NCBI RefSeq assembly: GCF_932526225.1
Contig: NC_064038.1
Coordinates: 10,477,070 to 10,541,069, forward strand
DNA from: Nematostella vectensis
Lineage: Eukaryota; Cnidaria; Anthozoa; Actiniaria; Edwardsiidae
DNA length: 64,000 nt
Direction: 5' to 3'
The notes beneath the pieces were generated by a model. It saw only the letters and a list, made by a program, of their open reading frames with translations. It had not been told where the DNA came from and searched no databases. The translations under genes were made by a program, and so were the position numbers. Position 1 is the first letter of the stretch. Every line of letters starts with the position of its first letter. Of the stretch, positions 47,870-60,061 are shown one piece after another.

Positions 47870-50800
47870 ATGGAAGATATTCTACGGGACTTCTTCAATG
47901 ATAACGAAAGATACATCATGGCTACATATGGTAGGTGCTATATTCCATACTCTACAAATATAAGACCTATGTATCTAGCGCCCAAATCTCACAGAGCTCC
48001 TCTGAAATACTTTTTGTTTTATTTAAAGTCAACATATTGCAATAGGGCTGTGAAGTTGTCAAATTTAATAATTGTTAAAAAAACACGTTGCTTCGTTGCT
48101 TAGCTTTTCACACTGATGATCACAAAAGGCAATATGCAACAAACCAGGCTCTCTTGTCACAAGTGTTCTGACCTCTGAGAAATCCTAGATGGTCTGTCAA
48201 AAACCTCCCCCAAAAAATCTGCTGCCAGCTTTGTTTGTTTGAAGGGAACCAGAACCCATGAAGGCAAAACATTGTAAAGTTAATAAAAAGTGTATTGCGA
48301 TTTCGAGGAGAGGTTTCACTGAAATAGCGTGATACAAGATGTTATAATAATTGAGCATCATTGCTCTCTTAAGGTGTAACAGGCCGTGATCCATTAGACA
48401 GTTGAATTCACGCATGAAGAAACAAGGAGAGGTCGGACGTTTTCTTCCTTTTATCGATGCTTTTTTTCTCTGAAATTACGACATGCCTTTGTTTACAGGA
48501 TATGTTTCTTAAACACCACGCTAAGAATTGTTTAATAATCGTCTTTGGTCATTTTTTTTTCTTTGTTTGAGAAGAGAGAGAGAGGAAGTTCAAATTTTAT
48601 GCTGCCGCATTCGCGCAGAATAAAAACAAGACATCGATAACACTTAGAGCTCACTTTTCTAAGTCTATAAGAAAATTAAACGTTTTCCTTTTCGCCATAA
48701 AATAAAGACTAAATGCGAAAGTGACTTTTCTAACCACTTCCTATAAAGCTAAGGCTCATCGGTCTTTACAACAAACTAAAGACAGAAAAATGCGCGGTTT
48801 TCGCTTTCATATCTCCAACCATTCTACTGGTGGCATCCTAAGAAGACAAGATTTGTTTCAATTTTGCCCAACAAAATAACAACTTTTTTCTTCCTAACGC
48901 CATTCTGTGAAACCTTCAAAAAAGCAAACAATCTGATGTGTACATGGATTGAAAAATACGTGTGATTTTTTTTATTTTTTTTATTATTAGTTTTTTGTTT
49001 GACGGCGTGACGTCTAGGTTTGGATCCTAATAGCGCTTGGAATTTGGCTTGAATTTTCTATGCAACTTCAGTGGATAATTTTGAAAATACAACTGCATGT
49101 TTACAAATTTAAAAGCATTTTGAGTCGGCAAGCCATTTTCTTCTCGCACGTTACCTTAATACTTTCAAAACTTAACGACTTAAATGGAAAATTATTCTAA
49201 ATTGATTGTTTTTAGTCACTGTTCTAAAAGTTGCTTGCAATTCGTGACGCAGCATGCCGGTTGCATATAACTAGAGGTGCGACTGGCAGTATTTTGTTGT
49301 TTGAATATCTTTACCAATTTCAATGGAAAACAAAACAAGGCAATAAAGGACGCGTATCCTTAGAAAGTAAAGAGTATTAGCCATTTAACTAGACAATAGC
49401 GTGGTGCAAGTTGCATGCAATCTTGATGCCAAGTTTGCTTTGTTACTCGGGTGCAAAGCGCGGCATTTCCAAAAGCGGTGTAAACAAACTCAAACAAAGG
49501 AAAAGTGAGCTTTTACAAGGATGTTTACCTTAGCTTGTAAGTGCATACGAATTAGAAAACAGATTCACGAAACAGATTCACAAACTAACAAAATATGACT
49601 GTCCAGGAGTTTTATCTTTGACAGGAAATAATGCATTTGCAGTGATCGCCATGTGAAAATGTAACTACACTGTAACAAATCTTTCCTTCCGACTTCGATC
49701 ATCATATGACCGCATCTTTCCGGGCCTTCGTTTAGTAGCTTTTCTAGTTTTGGGGGTAGTCGTGAACTTGACGAGACTTGTGACAAAGCAACATTTATTT
49801 TAAGGCTTAAAGAACCACTATCTCTCTATCCTTCTGCCAAAGATTCATCTTAAGATAAAGAAGAAAAATAGTGTCCAAGCAAACACGAGCACTAAAAATA
49901 AAAAGAGCTTTACTCAATTTGTTAAAGATTTCGTTTAAGATCTTAGTCAAAACGAGTTTGAATTGCGATTTGTTTACAGCTTTGTCGGTGTTCTAAACTC
50001 AATATCATTATCAGTACCTTTTCGAGTGTTGTGCGAAGATCAACATAACAATATTTCATGGCGGTGCGACTGAGGCACATTTTGGCCATATATTTCCTGA
50101 TTGTATAGGAGCATTTGCATTTTATTCAGCTTGTTGTGGAGGTTTCCCGACTCTTCCACTGGCACTCGTTTGTTCTCTAGATACGGAAATGCCTTTAGGG
50201 TGTAGAAAGAGCCTAATTGAAGTTTGTTTTCATATTTGAAGATCCGGAAAAGGCGAGGATGATTTCGACAACCATAGACTAGAAATTCTGATGGGTATCG
50301 AATAGTCTGCATCGGCGTTCTGTCATCGCTCTTACTTTAATTCGAGGATTCTCTATGAAAGAAGACTATAACAACAAGATGAAAAAAATTAAGTAAATTA
50401 ACGCATAGTTACCAAACACGAGAGACATAAATTGAGGGAAATCGACTGTTTTATTTTAATTGAAGTTCCATTGTTCGGTGTCAATTTTCCTGATCGAAAT
50501 GCCAATACAGCCATCTTATCCTTAGTCAATATAGCCCAAGTTTGGTTACGCCCCGTAAACAAACGATAATCAGCAAAAGCACGTTTTTTGATCGAGATCA
50601 CTGTTTGTTAGTCAATGCCGGAAAAATGTAAAGTTCGGACCTCTGGAATGCTGTATAAAGAGCATAAACAATCTTTTATTCGAATGGTTATTTTTATACT
50701 CAAGTGCGAAAAAACGTATTGTCAAGGTGTATCTTAAAGGTTAAATACTATTTTGTTAAACAGACAAATATTTTGGCTTATTTTTGTATAAATTTTACAA

Positions 50801-53800
50801 CAACTTTCGTCATTTGAGAGCCACTTTGGATGAACAGCGACATATTTTTTTTTACTACAAACGATTGAATGTGGGTTAAACCACATTCACAAGGCATTTC
50901 CTATTACCGAGTAAAAAATGAGATATATTTGAAGCCTAATTATCACTAATGTAAAGAGAAGAACCAACGCCTTTGAATAACCAAACTTCAGTTATCTACC
51001 AAAGTTCAGTTATCTATGTGAGCACAATTATCAGTAAAACAATACTATGAAATCTTTGATTTTTACAATGACTATTTACAAATACTTAGATTGGGAGGCT
51101 CCGTTTGTGTGGTCTTTCAGTTTCACAGAAATAATATTTCACTCTATTTTTGGAAGAAATCTATACACTCAATGAATTAACAACAAACTTGGGATTTGGT
51201 ATAGTGTTCCAAAAGCATTACAACATTGAGGCTCTAGAAATTTCTATTCCACACATGAAAAGTGCACATTTCTAACTTTATTATAGTATTTAAATAAAGG
51301 TAATTAAACCCTCCCAGAGAAGTCCACGTGCTGGTATAAGATTTCCTGCTATCTCTTAGGGTATAAAATATGACCAACTGCTATTCCTAAAAGGATTTTT
51401 TTATTGTTTTCACGATTCTGCTATCTCTTATGGTATAAAATTCGACCAACTGCTATTACCTAAAGGGTGTGTAGCGGTTTTTCCGATTCTGCTAAGTTTT
51501 GGGGTTGAAAAATCCCTTCGACCACACCTGATTTGCCATCTCTTAAGTTAGAATTTCTGTTGATCACACACAAAGTTCTATCCCCTAAAGTTAAAATTGA
51601 TTTTACCAACAATCACCCCGTCTGTTTTTATCAGAGTGCCCCTGGGTTCATTAGACCCTATTTCTATCTAAGTTTGATCTTTATTATGTAATAATTTCCT
51701 TTGCTTTTTTTAGGATGCGATGAAGACCTGAAACCAAAACGAGAGCAACGAGACCATGAAACGTACTCTTCGTGTTGCTATAGCAACACGGTTAGTACAT
51801 ATCATGCTCTTCATCCAGGACACGCCTGGGAACGTGTACATTTTCTCAATCTGAGAAGTGTTTATGAAAAGGTAAGGTTTCAAATCTTTTTAAGTTGAAT
51901 ATTTTTGTCACCGTTTTTTTTATTGTATTAGCTTTTCTACCATACAATTTTCCAAACCTACCAGTAAAGAGGCCTGCTTTTCTAGCCAAATTGACATTGT
52001 TTTCATTAAAGAAGTTAAAAATGTATTTGCAAGAAAACTTTAAACATCTATGATAAATTCGTTTTAGTCCTTTGTTACAACTTTAAATTTAGATTACCAT
52101 GACTGGGAACATTAGGATAAAACAAGGATCAATCAATCAATTTTTAATTGGTAAAACTTGGTTATAATATTCACAGGCAGGGCCTTAGCAGGGGCTGGGG
52201 CACTGGGGGCATGTGCCCCCCCCCCCCCCCCCAATATTTAAAAAAAATTATAAGGAAATGACCAGTAGGGGCGTGGCTGTGCCCCGCATTGTTTTCTTAA
52301 TGTTTCTGTATCGTGCCCCTAATAATTTGAGGCCTGCTACGGCTATGATAGGAAGAGCCAAAGCCGGAGTCTCAAGTGGCTTATCGATGTATAGTTTACA
52401 AGATTGGTACAATGATGACATTCCTTCATTCCTTTGCATATTTATATGACTTAAAAATATATATTTACCTTGATCAATGTAAAAACAAGAGGACTGGACT
52501 TGCTGGATGCCCCCCCCCCCCCCCCCCCCAATATTTTCAAAAATTATAAGGAAAAGACCAGTAGGGGCGTGGCTGTGCCCCGCATTGTTTTCTTAATGTT
52601 TCTGTATCGTGCCCCTAATAATTTGAGGCCTGCTATGGCTATGATAGGAAGAGCCAAAGCCGGAGTCTTAAGTGGCTTATCGATGTATAGTTTGCAAGAT
52701 TGGTACAATGATGACATTCCTTCATTCCTTTGCACATTTATATGACTTAAAAATATATATTTACCTTGATCAATGTATAAACAAGAGGGCTGGACTTGCT
52801 GGATGCAAATGAGAAAAAAAATTTTTTTTAACTTTAATTCGATAATAAGAGTAATACACCTAAAGACATCGATGTTTAATTTGTTATGTTCATGAAAAAG
52901 AATTTATTATGTTTAGAAAAAGAGTTGATCATACGTACCGTAAACTTCAGTTTTCGGTTGGAGCGAAAATGAGTACTAGCACGTTCTAGGACTTCAAGAT
53001 TTGGAATGCTTGATTATACGAGAAGATCATCCGGTTAGTTTGGTCCGCCATTTTGAAATACTGGGGTACTGTGTTAGCCTGGGAACAAGTTTTAGAGAGT
53101 CCACAGGCACCCCAAAGATGATTTTCGCTTTTTGTTGAAAAAGTAAAAGAAAAAAGTTGAAGAAAGAAAAAAAGAAACATAACTTAAAGTAGTTTAGAAA
53201 TGCCCAGTACTATCTAAGCAATAAATAAGTAAAATCAATATCTGTCATAGGTGAGAACATTTGTACGGAAATAGAAACAAGCACAAAGCGTGTGTACCAC
53301 ACGTACCATAAACCGGAAGTCTATTCCATGTATTAGGGTGTGGCGTGACAAATATAGCCATAGAGTTCCACCGTATTCTAAATCTAACGTTGTTGATACG
53401 GGAAGAGACTCGCAAAAATATGATAACAAGAAACGGAAGAGGAGCGGTAACAAGAAGGGAGGGACGGATATATTTAAGTAAAATGAGAGAAATATGTGTA
53501 AAAGGATCATACTGTGCTGCCTATCCAACTCATGACAACTTCCATTTTGTCTCCAGGTGCAATGTCGCAAGAACAAGCACTCAAAGCAACGCATAACGCA
53601 AGCGATAGTGGATATGATGGTGACGTATAGCGCGCAGATTCAGCGACTCGAGGTGTACGTAGAGAGAATCCCGGAGGCCGCTAAACTTTGCGGCGATCAC
53701 AATGGACAAGTCCCTCTCAAGCCACGTATGGATAACATCATGTTAACAGAGGTAAGAGAGCAGTTATTGCTCAGGCAAGAGGGGTAGAGGGGGTAGACAC

Positions 53801-54485
53801 CTTGCGGAGGAGGTAAAGGGGCAGCGAGGGGGGGGGGGGGCACAAAAATAAGTCGCGTATGGATAACATCATGTTAACAGTGGTAAGAGAGCAGCTATTG
53901 CCCAGGCAAGAGGGGGGAGAGGGGGTAAACACTTTGCGGGGGACAAAAGGGGGGCACAAAAATAAGTCGCGTATGGATCAGGGAAAATCATGCGATGTGG
54001 GAAAGCAAACATTTCAAAAGCGAAAGGGAAGGTAAAATCATAAAAATGAGGGAAGGGGGGGGTAAGATTTGCTTTTTTCGCACAAGTCGTGCGTGTACAT
54101 TGCAACTTGCAGAGGTTGGAGATGCATTCGAAACACAAGGGGGACTAGATCCCAGTTAGCCTGTCAAGGATGGGGACAATGGTGGCAAATCCCATAGATG
54201 TATAGCAAGAGTAATATTTTTGAAGTATATCACTGATAGCTGCATTTCACTTTATTCTAGGACTACCAAAGTCATCAATACTTCTCCGTGGACCTTGATT
54301 CGATTTACGAGTCCGCCGCCACAGGGTGCCCGGTCTACAAGCTCTCAACTGTTGACTCTGACCGAAGAAATCGATTTCGACTCGTTGTATACATTGTGTA
54401 TCTCGACGGCACCCGAAGCAATCCGACGTACAGCCTGTCGTTCCTGCTTCGCAGCAAACGGACAACACGATGCTCTCCTTTCTAA
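47870..54485 (+). CDS. Unrecognised four-exon protein, 212 aa
   Basis: Exons 47870-47930, 51714-51871, 53557-53751 and 54261-54485 join with frame kept at all three GT-AG introns (phases 1, 0, 0), giving 639 nt and 212 aa plus stop. I do not recognise the family. The protein starts MEDILRDFFNDNERYIMATYG. Exon 2 is rich in Cys, His and Tyr (SSCCYS, HALHPGHAWERVHF). Exon 3 starts with a basic patch (CRKNKHSKQR) and continues with a likely amphipathic helix. Exon 4 has alternating hydrophobic residues suggesting beta strands (FRLVVYIVYLDG) and ends in a basic tail. There is no signal peptide or membrane segment, so a cytosolic or nuclear protein is likely. The TATA box, the strong donors (gtaggt, gtaagg, gtaaga) and the higher GC of exons 3-4 than of the flanks support a real gene. 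The last intron carries duplicated copies of the exon 3 edge. Confidence 0.72.
49565..50601 (-). other. Cluster of minus-strand open segments, possible nested gene or remnant
   Basis: Three open stretches in the same orientation: 50601-50398 (contains FADYRLFTGRNQTWAILTKD), 50312-50040 (contains YPSEFLVYGCRNHPRLFRIF) and 49786-49565 (contains LPPKLEKLLNEGPERCGHMM). Charged, varied composition looks more protein-like than neighbouring frames. The first two could join through a short intron (donor gtaact after 50404, acceptor gatgcag), but no complete model or family emerged. Confidence 0.2.
51340..51640. repeat. Degenerate ~65-70-bp repeat with ctgctatctcttagggtata motif
   Basis: ctgctatctcttagggtata (near 51351) and ctgctatctcttatggtata (near 51418) are followed by more diverged copies carrying (a/t)ttgaccaac and cctaaag. 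A short relative is at about 55590-55700 (ttagggttaaaattgatttt). Confidence 0.55.
52218..52805. repeat. ~296-bp tandem duplication of a C-tract/aatattt repeat
   Basis: Two nearly identical copies (about 52218-52509 and 52510-52805), each starting with a C tract plus aatattt and ending acttgctggatg, with only a few differences. The open frames of 78 and 91 codons across them come from the repeat. Located in intron 2 of the unknown gene. Confidence 0.92.
53725..53985. repeat. Duplicated exon 3 edge and donor in intron 3 of the unknown gene
   Basis: cgtatggataacatcatgtt at 53725 (coding, followed by acagag and the donor gtaagag) recurs at 53856, followed by acagtg and the same gtaagagagcag. A third fragment (cgtatggatca) starts at 53970. 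Copies are separated by G-rich sequence including a 12-base G tract. Confidence 0.9.
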
Positions 54486-55009
54486 AGCTACTTGCGTTTT
54501 GTACTGATGCGTCATTCTTTAACTTAGAGTAAGTTAGGAAGGCACTTGAAGGGGTTGCGTGCCACTATCCATTTTACCATCTACCGTGAGCCACGATGGT
54601 AAAAACGTTTTTTTAAAGAGGCTTACTCGACCTACCCATAATGCATTGCTATGAGTGCTATTTCTTATAACAATTGCCATTTTTTTAAAGGCTTTCCTTG
54701 ACAACAATGCAATGCATTCTGGAACAGTTGAATTTGTCCCCTACTTATACATTATAACATTTTTTTCTTCAACTTCAATGTTTAATTCCAGCTCTAAAAA
54801 GTGGGATATTGTTTTTTTGAAATTACAGTAGTGTTTGGTGAGGCAGCTACTAAAATGTGATTTCCGCTGAAAATTCGGTGTATCAAGCAACGTGTTTTGT
54901 AAATATATGTTAAGGTTATATATTCATAAAGTTATCTTTCATAAATTCAGGTCACTTTTTGATACGTTATTTATGTCATTAACTTTGATAACATCGTAGT
55001 GACTAATGC

Positions 55010-55015
55010 AATAAA
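55010..55015 (+). terminator. Candidate polyadenylation signal of the unknown gene
   Basis: AATAAA about 525 nt after the stop at 54485, the nearest clear copy found on this strand. A second AATAAA lies near 55340. Confidence 0.35.
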
Positions 55016-55954
55016 ACGAAAAAATGTAAATACATTCTTTTGAAAACAAAGAAAGGGGAAATTTTAATTAGTGACTGAAAATACTTTGAAATGTATTGTT
55101 TTATAGTATAATTTGTATTGACGATTTTTGAGTCTCCAATTATTTAGCTCTCTGTGAGAGAAACTTTGTAAACCTCAGCGGAAGTGAAAAAGTTACAGTA
55201 TCGATCAATGAAGGTCAACATATCAGAGAATATAGGAGCTAATATTAGTACGATATGTTATAGTGCGATGTAGTATACGCTATTTTCTATCACACACAAT
55301 AGTTACTGTTAATTTAAAGTTTATACAAAATTGATCATTAATAAAATGGAATACTTTATTAAACGTGTGTAGTTTGTGAATTTAAAGGTATCTATTTCCG
55401 AAGCTGGGTGAATGGAAAAAGCAGCACCGATCGTTCTGTCTGTACGATATAAAACGCTACAAACTGCTATCCTCAAGGGGGTCTCATACTAGTGTATCAT
55501 CACTTCACAACAACTGGACATTGATGTAATCAGTAGAGGGATGTGCTTGAGGACCAGAATTTTAAGAACCGAAAATGAGCTCAATTTTATGGCTTGGAGT
55601 TAGAAATAGCTTTGACCACACATACTGTGCTGTCTAGGGTTGCTGTTGACCAAAAGCGCTATTCTTTAGGGTTAAAATTGATTTTGCTGATGATCTGTTT
55701 CTATAAAAAAAACAAAATAAAGATTATAATCATACTTATTAATAAGTCAAATGTATTTTTTTTTTCAAATTTCAAATAATAGTACTATAGTCTGGAAAAA
55801 AATAAACAGTAACCCTGGTTCAAAAAATGGGTATTAATGCGTTGGTAAAACAGCAGTCCTTTTGTACCCAGCAGAGGAAAACATTTCAAGATCATCTAAG
55901 CTCAGGTAATTTAAAAAATGAACTCATAAACAGTCTTTTTTTCTTTGGCCATCT
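55016..55954. other. Intergenic, between convergent 3' ends
   Basis: AT-rich, between the 3' end of the unknown gene and LicD-1. Holds a short relative of the 51.3-kb repeat at 55590-55700. No gene seen. Confidence 0.5.
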
Positions 55955-55960
55955 TTTATT
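55955..55960 (-). terminator. Polyadenylation signal of LicD-1
   Basis: TTTATT on the given strand, AATAAA on the minus strand, 80 nt past the LicD-1 stop codon. Confidence 0.5.
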
Positions 55961-56039
55961 CCAAAATTTCTATAAAATACATAAAATTATATGCTCAGAG
56001 ATGACTGGAGAGATATTATTAATATTCATAATTGACTAG

Positions 56040-59000
56040 CTATGCATTGACCCAATGACCATCTTTGCAGGTTTTGGGTGACTTTATAAAATTTAAACCA
56101 TACCATTTTGATAATAGAGAAGCTGGGTTATTAGGACATTTTGACTTAATACCCAAAAATAAGCACTCTCGGATTGGATAGAAGTCATTTCTCTTCATTT
56201 CTAGCTTGTGTCCCTCTGGAATCGTGACAACCGTTTCCCCCTGGTCATAGTAGTGAAACACATCTAGAAATGCTCCATTATTGTAAAGACGTACTATTGG
56301 TTCCTGGATTGAGCAGAGATCCACATGGCTAGGAGTCAGCTGTAAATGAAACATTTGAAAATTTTAGAAATATACAGACCCATGCTTGCCCCAAGATGCC
56401 AAACAGTTCAATGCTTTGCAGTAAAGCAAAATATCAAGTACCATATTCTGTTGGAGTTGTTTTTGTTTGCAACTATTATGTAATGTACCCCTATTTGTGG
56501 GTGCTAATGCACTCAAAAATTTCTGTTAATTTGTGCCCTAAATTCCATAGAACAATTGCAGCCTTTCACACATGCAATCTTTCCTGCCCCCCCCCCCCCT
56601 CCAAGCATTGGTTTGCCCCCAATATTTAATGTTTTATATATCATGTCCTGCTACAGCTCTTTGCTAATGCTTATCTGAGGCCTTGAGCTAGTTGGCATGT
56701 ATCAAATGGGTGAAATGAGGAAAATGCCATAGATATCATGTGCATGAGATCAAATTTAAGATAGACAATCATAATGATGGAATCAATGCTAACACCAGGC
56801 TGTATCCTCTTATATGGTGTCAGATTTCTAGTGTAGATATCATGTGTTCTGGTAAGTTACTGGCAAAGGCAATCGACACACACTTCTAGTCTAGTCTACT
56901 CATTTTGCACTCTTTTACTACCCAAAAAAGGGAAAAAAAATTCAAACAGTTTGCTTAAGAAACACCCAAAATACAAACTGATTGTAAAAAAGCTACAAAG
57001 TTTTACAATGGCTATTGGTTCCTTGTATTCTGTGTGTTTTTTTTCTATTCAAAACACTGATACTGTGAGGATGCCTAAGCTCTTACTTAAAGATTTACGC
57101 TTTTCAGCTAAATTTGTTAAGTTCATGTTATTCATAAAAACTGGGTTGAAAGCTACAAATTTCAATGAGACAAACTTGAATCAAATAAAAAGATGCATTT
57201 GACATTTTGTCTGCTGTCACTTTGCTGTACTGTAAGGAATTGTCATATTCAATGTGTCTTATTTAATGTGTCTTGTCCAGAGAAATATCATAACATAGCA
57301 GTTCTTTTCTCAGTTTCCCATGTAACCACACCAGTTTCTCTGTATCGATGACAAGTTTTTTTTCCTACACAATGAAACAATCTAACACTTGGTCATTTTC
57401 TCATAATTTTCTTAAATATTGGGGGGGGGGGGGGGGGTGTGGCACGTGCCCCATGCTACCGCGCTGATACTTTTCAAAGTTTTATTTTTCAAGAGTCTCA
57501 TCAGCCCTTTCTTTGTTACCCTAGTAAAATACTAAGAATGAAATCCATTTCTATCAGCTGTTTTGGGAAAAATTTTGAAAATTATTGATTTGAGTCATAA
57601 AATTTAGAAATTAATTGAGACATAAAATTTAGAAATTAATAAATCATCCAATATGCCCCAAGCATATATAGCAGATATAAAGATATAAAGATATAAAGCA
57701 GATATAAAAGCATATGGACTTGTTTCTTCAAGAGCTTTTGGTATCTTAGCAATCAGATAGGTCACTAAGAATGTAAGCAGTCTGAACCAATAACCCATTC
57801 TTTTTCATGTTAACAAAGAAAATCACCTCCACTTTATCATATGTTAAGACTTGATTATCAAATTTATAAATTTTCATTTTGTCCCCATATTTAAAATTTC
57901 ATTAATTTAAGGGTGTACTGACATTAGTGTTGCTCAGTAACGACGTTGCTACGCTGATGGCGTTGAGCGCGCGCATATACATAACACGGAATTCGTCATT
58001 CCAAGCTTTCCTGAAGTAAAAGAAGCAAAAATATGTGTTTCAAGTTCCCAAAAATTGACTTTAAGTTGATCTCAGCCTTTTCGGGTGATGATATTTCCCA
58101 TATTTTGCAAAAACGAAGATTTAGTCAAGCCAACCTTTTTGAAGCCAAAGTTTTCAATTTTCACTACCTGCGCATGCTGCAAACACCGAACGCTTGCGCA
58201 CGCATTGAAAATCTTATTTCAAAGTAGCGCGCGCTGTATCAGAATTTTAAAATACTTTTTCCATTTTCATAATGACATGACGGATATCGTTCCTTTGAAG
58301 TGTAAATACCACGAAACACTATTGGAATTTGTTTTTAAACTTCATTTAAATTTCATCATGTGAGATATCAGTGTGTCTGAGCAGACCAAATGAGCACGCG
58401 CTGGCTTTGTTTCACTTCCGGTTTTGCCTTTTCTAAAAAAATTTTTTTTTGTCGCCAAGTTATTTTTAAACGCAATATTTTTTTTGTATTCCTTTTTATT
58501 AAATTCTCCTTCATATGGCCAAGAATGGATTTAGGGTTAATGTATTAGAAACTAAAATTATATCAAATAATCTGGATTTCAGGACCTTTGAAAAATAAAA
58601 AAAAAAACAATTTCTCAATCATTTCTAAAACGCATGCTTGGCTTAATGCACCCATCCCTCAACATTCATAAAACGTATTCAATATTTGTTTTCGAGCAAT
58701 TTACATAGTAAGTGTATAAAATGTAGAAAAATAATAAAGGGGTTGTTTCCAATTCAAATACTCTGATGATTGGTTGATAAAAATTGTTATTACCGTACTC
58801 TTGAGCACTTTCGAATTAATTATCATTTCTTTAATAATTTGTGTTTTACCGAAAACACCAAAATAAAACAAATGGAGCGACTACAGAATCCAGTGCCGCA
58901 AAAAAAATAAAAACTCACATGACAGCCTCCCTGATTTCTTCCCCTACTATTTTAATTAGTATTTTGCATAATTATGAATGTCTTGGCAAATAAGCCTGTG

Positions 59001-59765
59001 ATTTCTAAATTTTAGTCTTACCTTTCCACTGCAGTCCCAGCGTAATCGGTCATCCATAGATTTGTTATGTTCAGAGCTAGGAATAGCATTAATGTAAGTT
59101 CGACCGTCACTTTTGTATGGGTCCGAAGACCTGGGCCACCCTAATTTCTCAAGTACAAGTATATCTTTATAGGGTACTACCAGGTCCATATCATGATCCC
59201 AAGGAATCACATCATTTGTGCGTATTGCGCCTATCAAACTTCCCCACATAAGCGCATAAGTGATGTTATGTTTAGCGGTGATCTCGGTCCAGTATTGCAA
59301 AATCGCCGTTAGGGGCTTCCGTCTCCCGTTGTCTGGGCAATTTGTATCCCCGTAAATTTCCTTCCAACGTGTCGGATCATCTTTGCCCCACTTCGCCGGC
59401 ATTTTATACTCAAAATACTTAGGGACTGGCGTGGTAGTAGCCGTTTTTGTCTCTTCTGTGGTCGAACTTGGCATAATTTCAGTCGCAGCTGTAGTTGACG
59501 GAAGGGTCGCGCTCGTGTGAGACAGAGTAACATTTTTATCGGAAGTTTTGATGGAGTATAATACACCCTCGTTTTTAATTACTTTGCTTTTGCTCATTCT
59601 CGATAATTCCAACCAGTACCCAACAGCTCTCACGGAAGGCAATTCATTTTCTTCATTCTCGATAAACATTAATGCCACAATTACACCCGTCGATACAAGA
59701 AAAAGAAGAAAGAGCTTGAGGCATCGAAGACGAGACGGTTGTTGTTGTTGCACAGAAAATGCCAT
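56040..59765 (-). CDS. LicD/fukutin-related family type II membrane protein (LicD-1)
   Basis: Predicted Golgi- or ER-lumen transferase of the LicD family (nucleotidyltransferase fold), whose known members transfer phosphocholine (bacterial LicD) or ribitol-5-phosphate (FKTN, FKRP). Exon 1 is 59765-59022 (248 codons) and exon 2 is 56339-56040 (99 codons plus stop). The donor (gtaaga) and acceptor (tttacag) are good, phase 0, total 347 aa. Order: short cytosolic tail; signal anchor at about residues 15-36; stem with a Thr/Ser-rich mucin-like part (about 83-115); catalytic domain from about 120. Core motifs are MWGSLIGAIR (173-182) and PWDHDMDLVV (188-197), whose acidic residues are expected to bind metal. 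N-glycosylation sequons are present, for example at NVT (78-80) and NIT (167-169). The neighbour at 63117 is a divergently transcribed paralogue. The exact donor and acceptor substrates cannot be told. Confidence 0.9.
56340..59021 (-). other. Intron of LicD-1
   Basis: A 2.7-kb intron. Contains C-tract/aatattt family fragments at about 56586-56665 and, in reverse, 57420-57465. Also a 27-bp duplication (ataaaatttagaaattaat) at about 57597-57645 and a short agatataa repeat at about 57674-57710. No exon of another gene recognised. Confidence 0.65.
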
Positions 59766-60061
59766 TCTTACGCTTCGAAAAGAGCATTCAAATTGATAAA
59801 AATGACTTCTGTACCACCCTTGGTCTTAATTGATGGAGTACAAACGTTATAGTAGGATAGGTCGGTTAAAGAAGCGTAAAGTTCAAGATTGCGTATTCAG
59901 CTGTACCATATGTGTTAATAGTCGGCCATGTTGAGATGAGAAAATGTAATGTTACCGCGTGGCGCCCCATTCAGCGAGGACTGGTACCTGGAGTCAGCAA
60001 TGCAAGTCGTCGAGAATGTTTTTCGTTGTAATTTGCGCGCGTATTTTCATTTTTGAAAATT

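Larger units (their letters stand above)
47931..51713 (+). other. Intron 1 of the unknown gene
   Basis: A 3.8-kb AT-rich intron (donor gtaggt, acceptor ttttttag). It holds minus-strand open segments near 49.6-50.6 kb and a degenerate repeat at 51340-51640. Confidence 0.6.

Noticed and set aside
52213-52745. Pair of similar 78- and 91-codon frames
   Set aside because: They look like paralogous small proteins but lie in a recent 296-bp tandem duplication of a dispersed repeat with a C tract.
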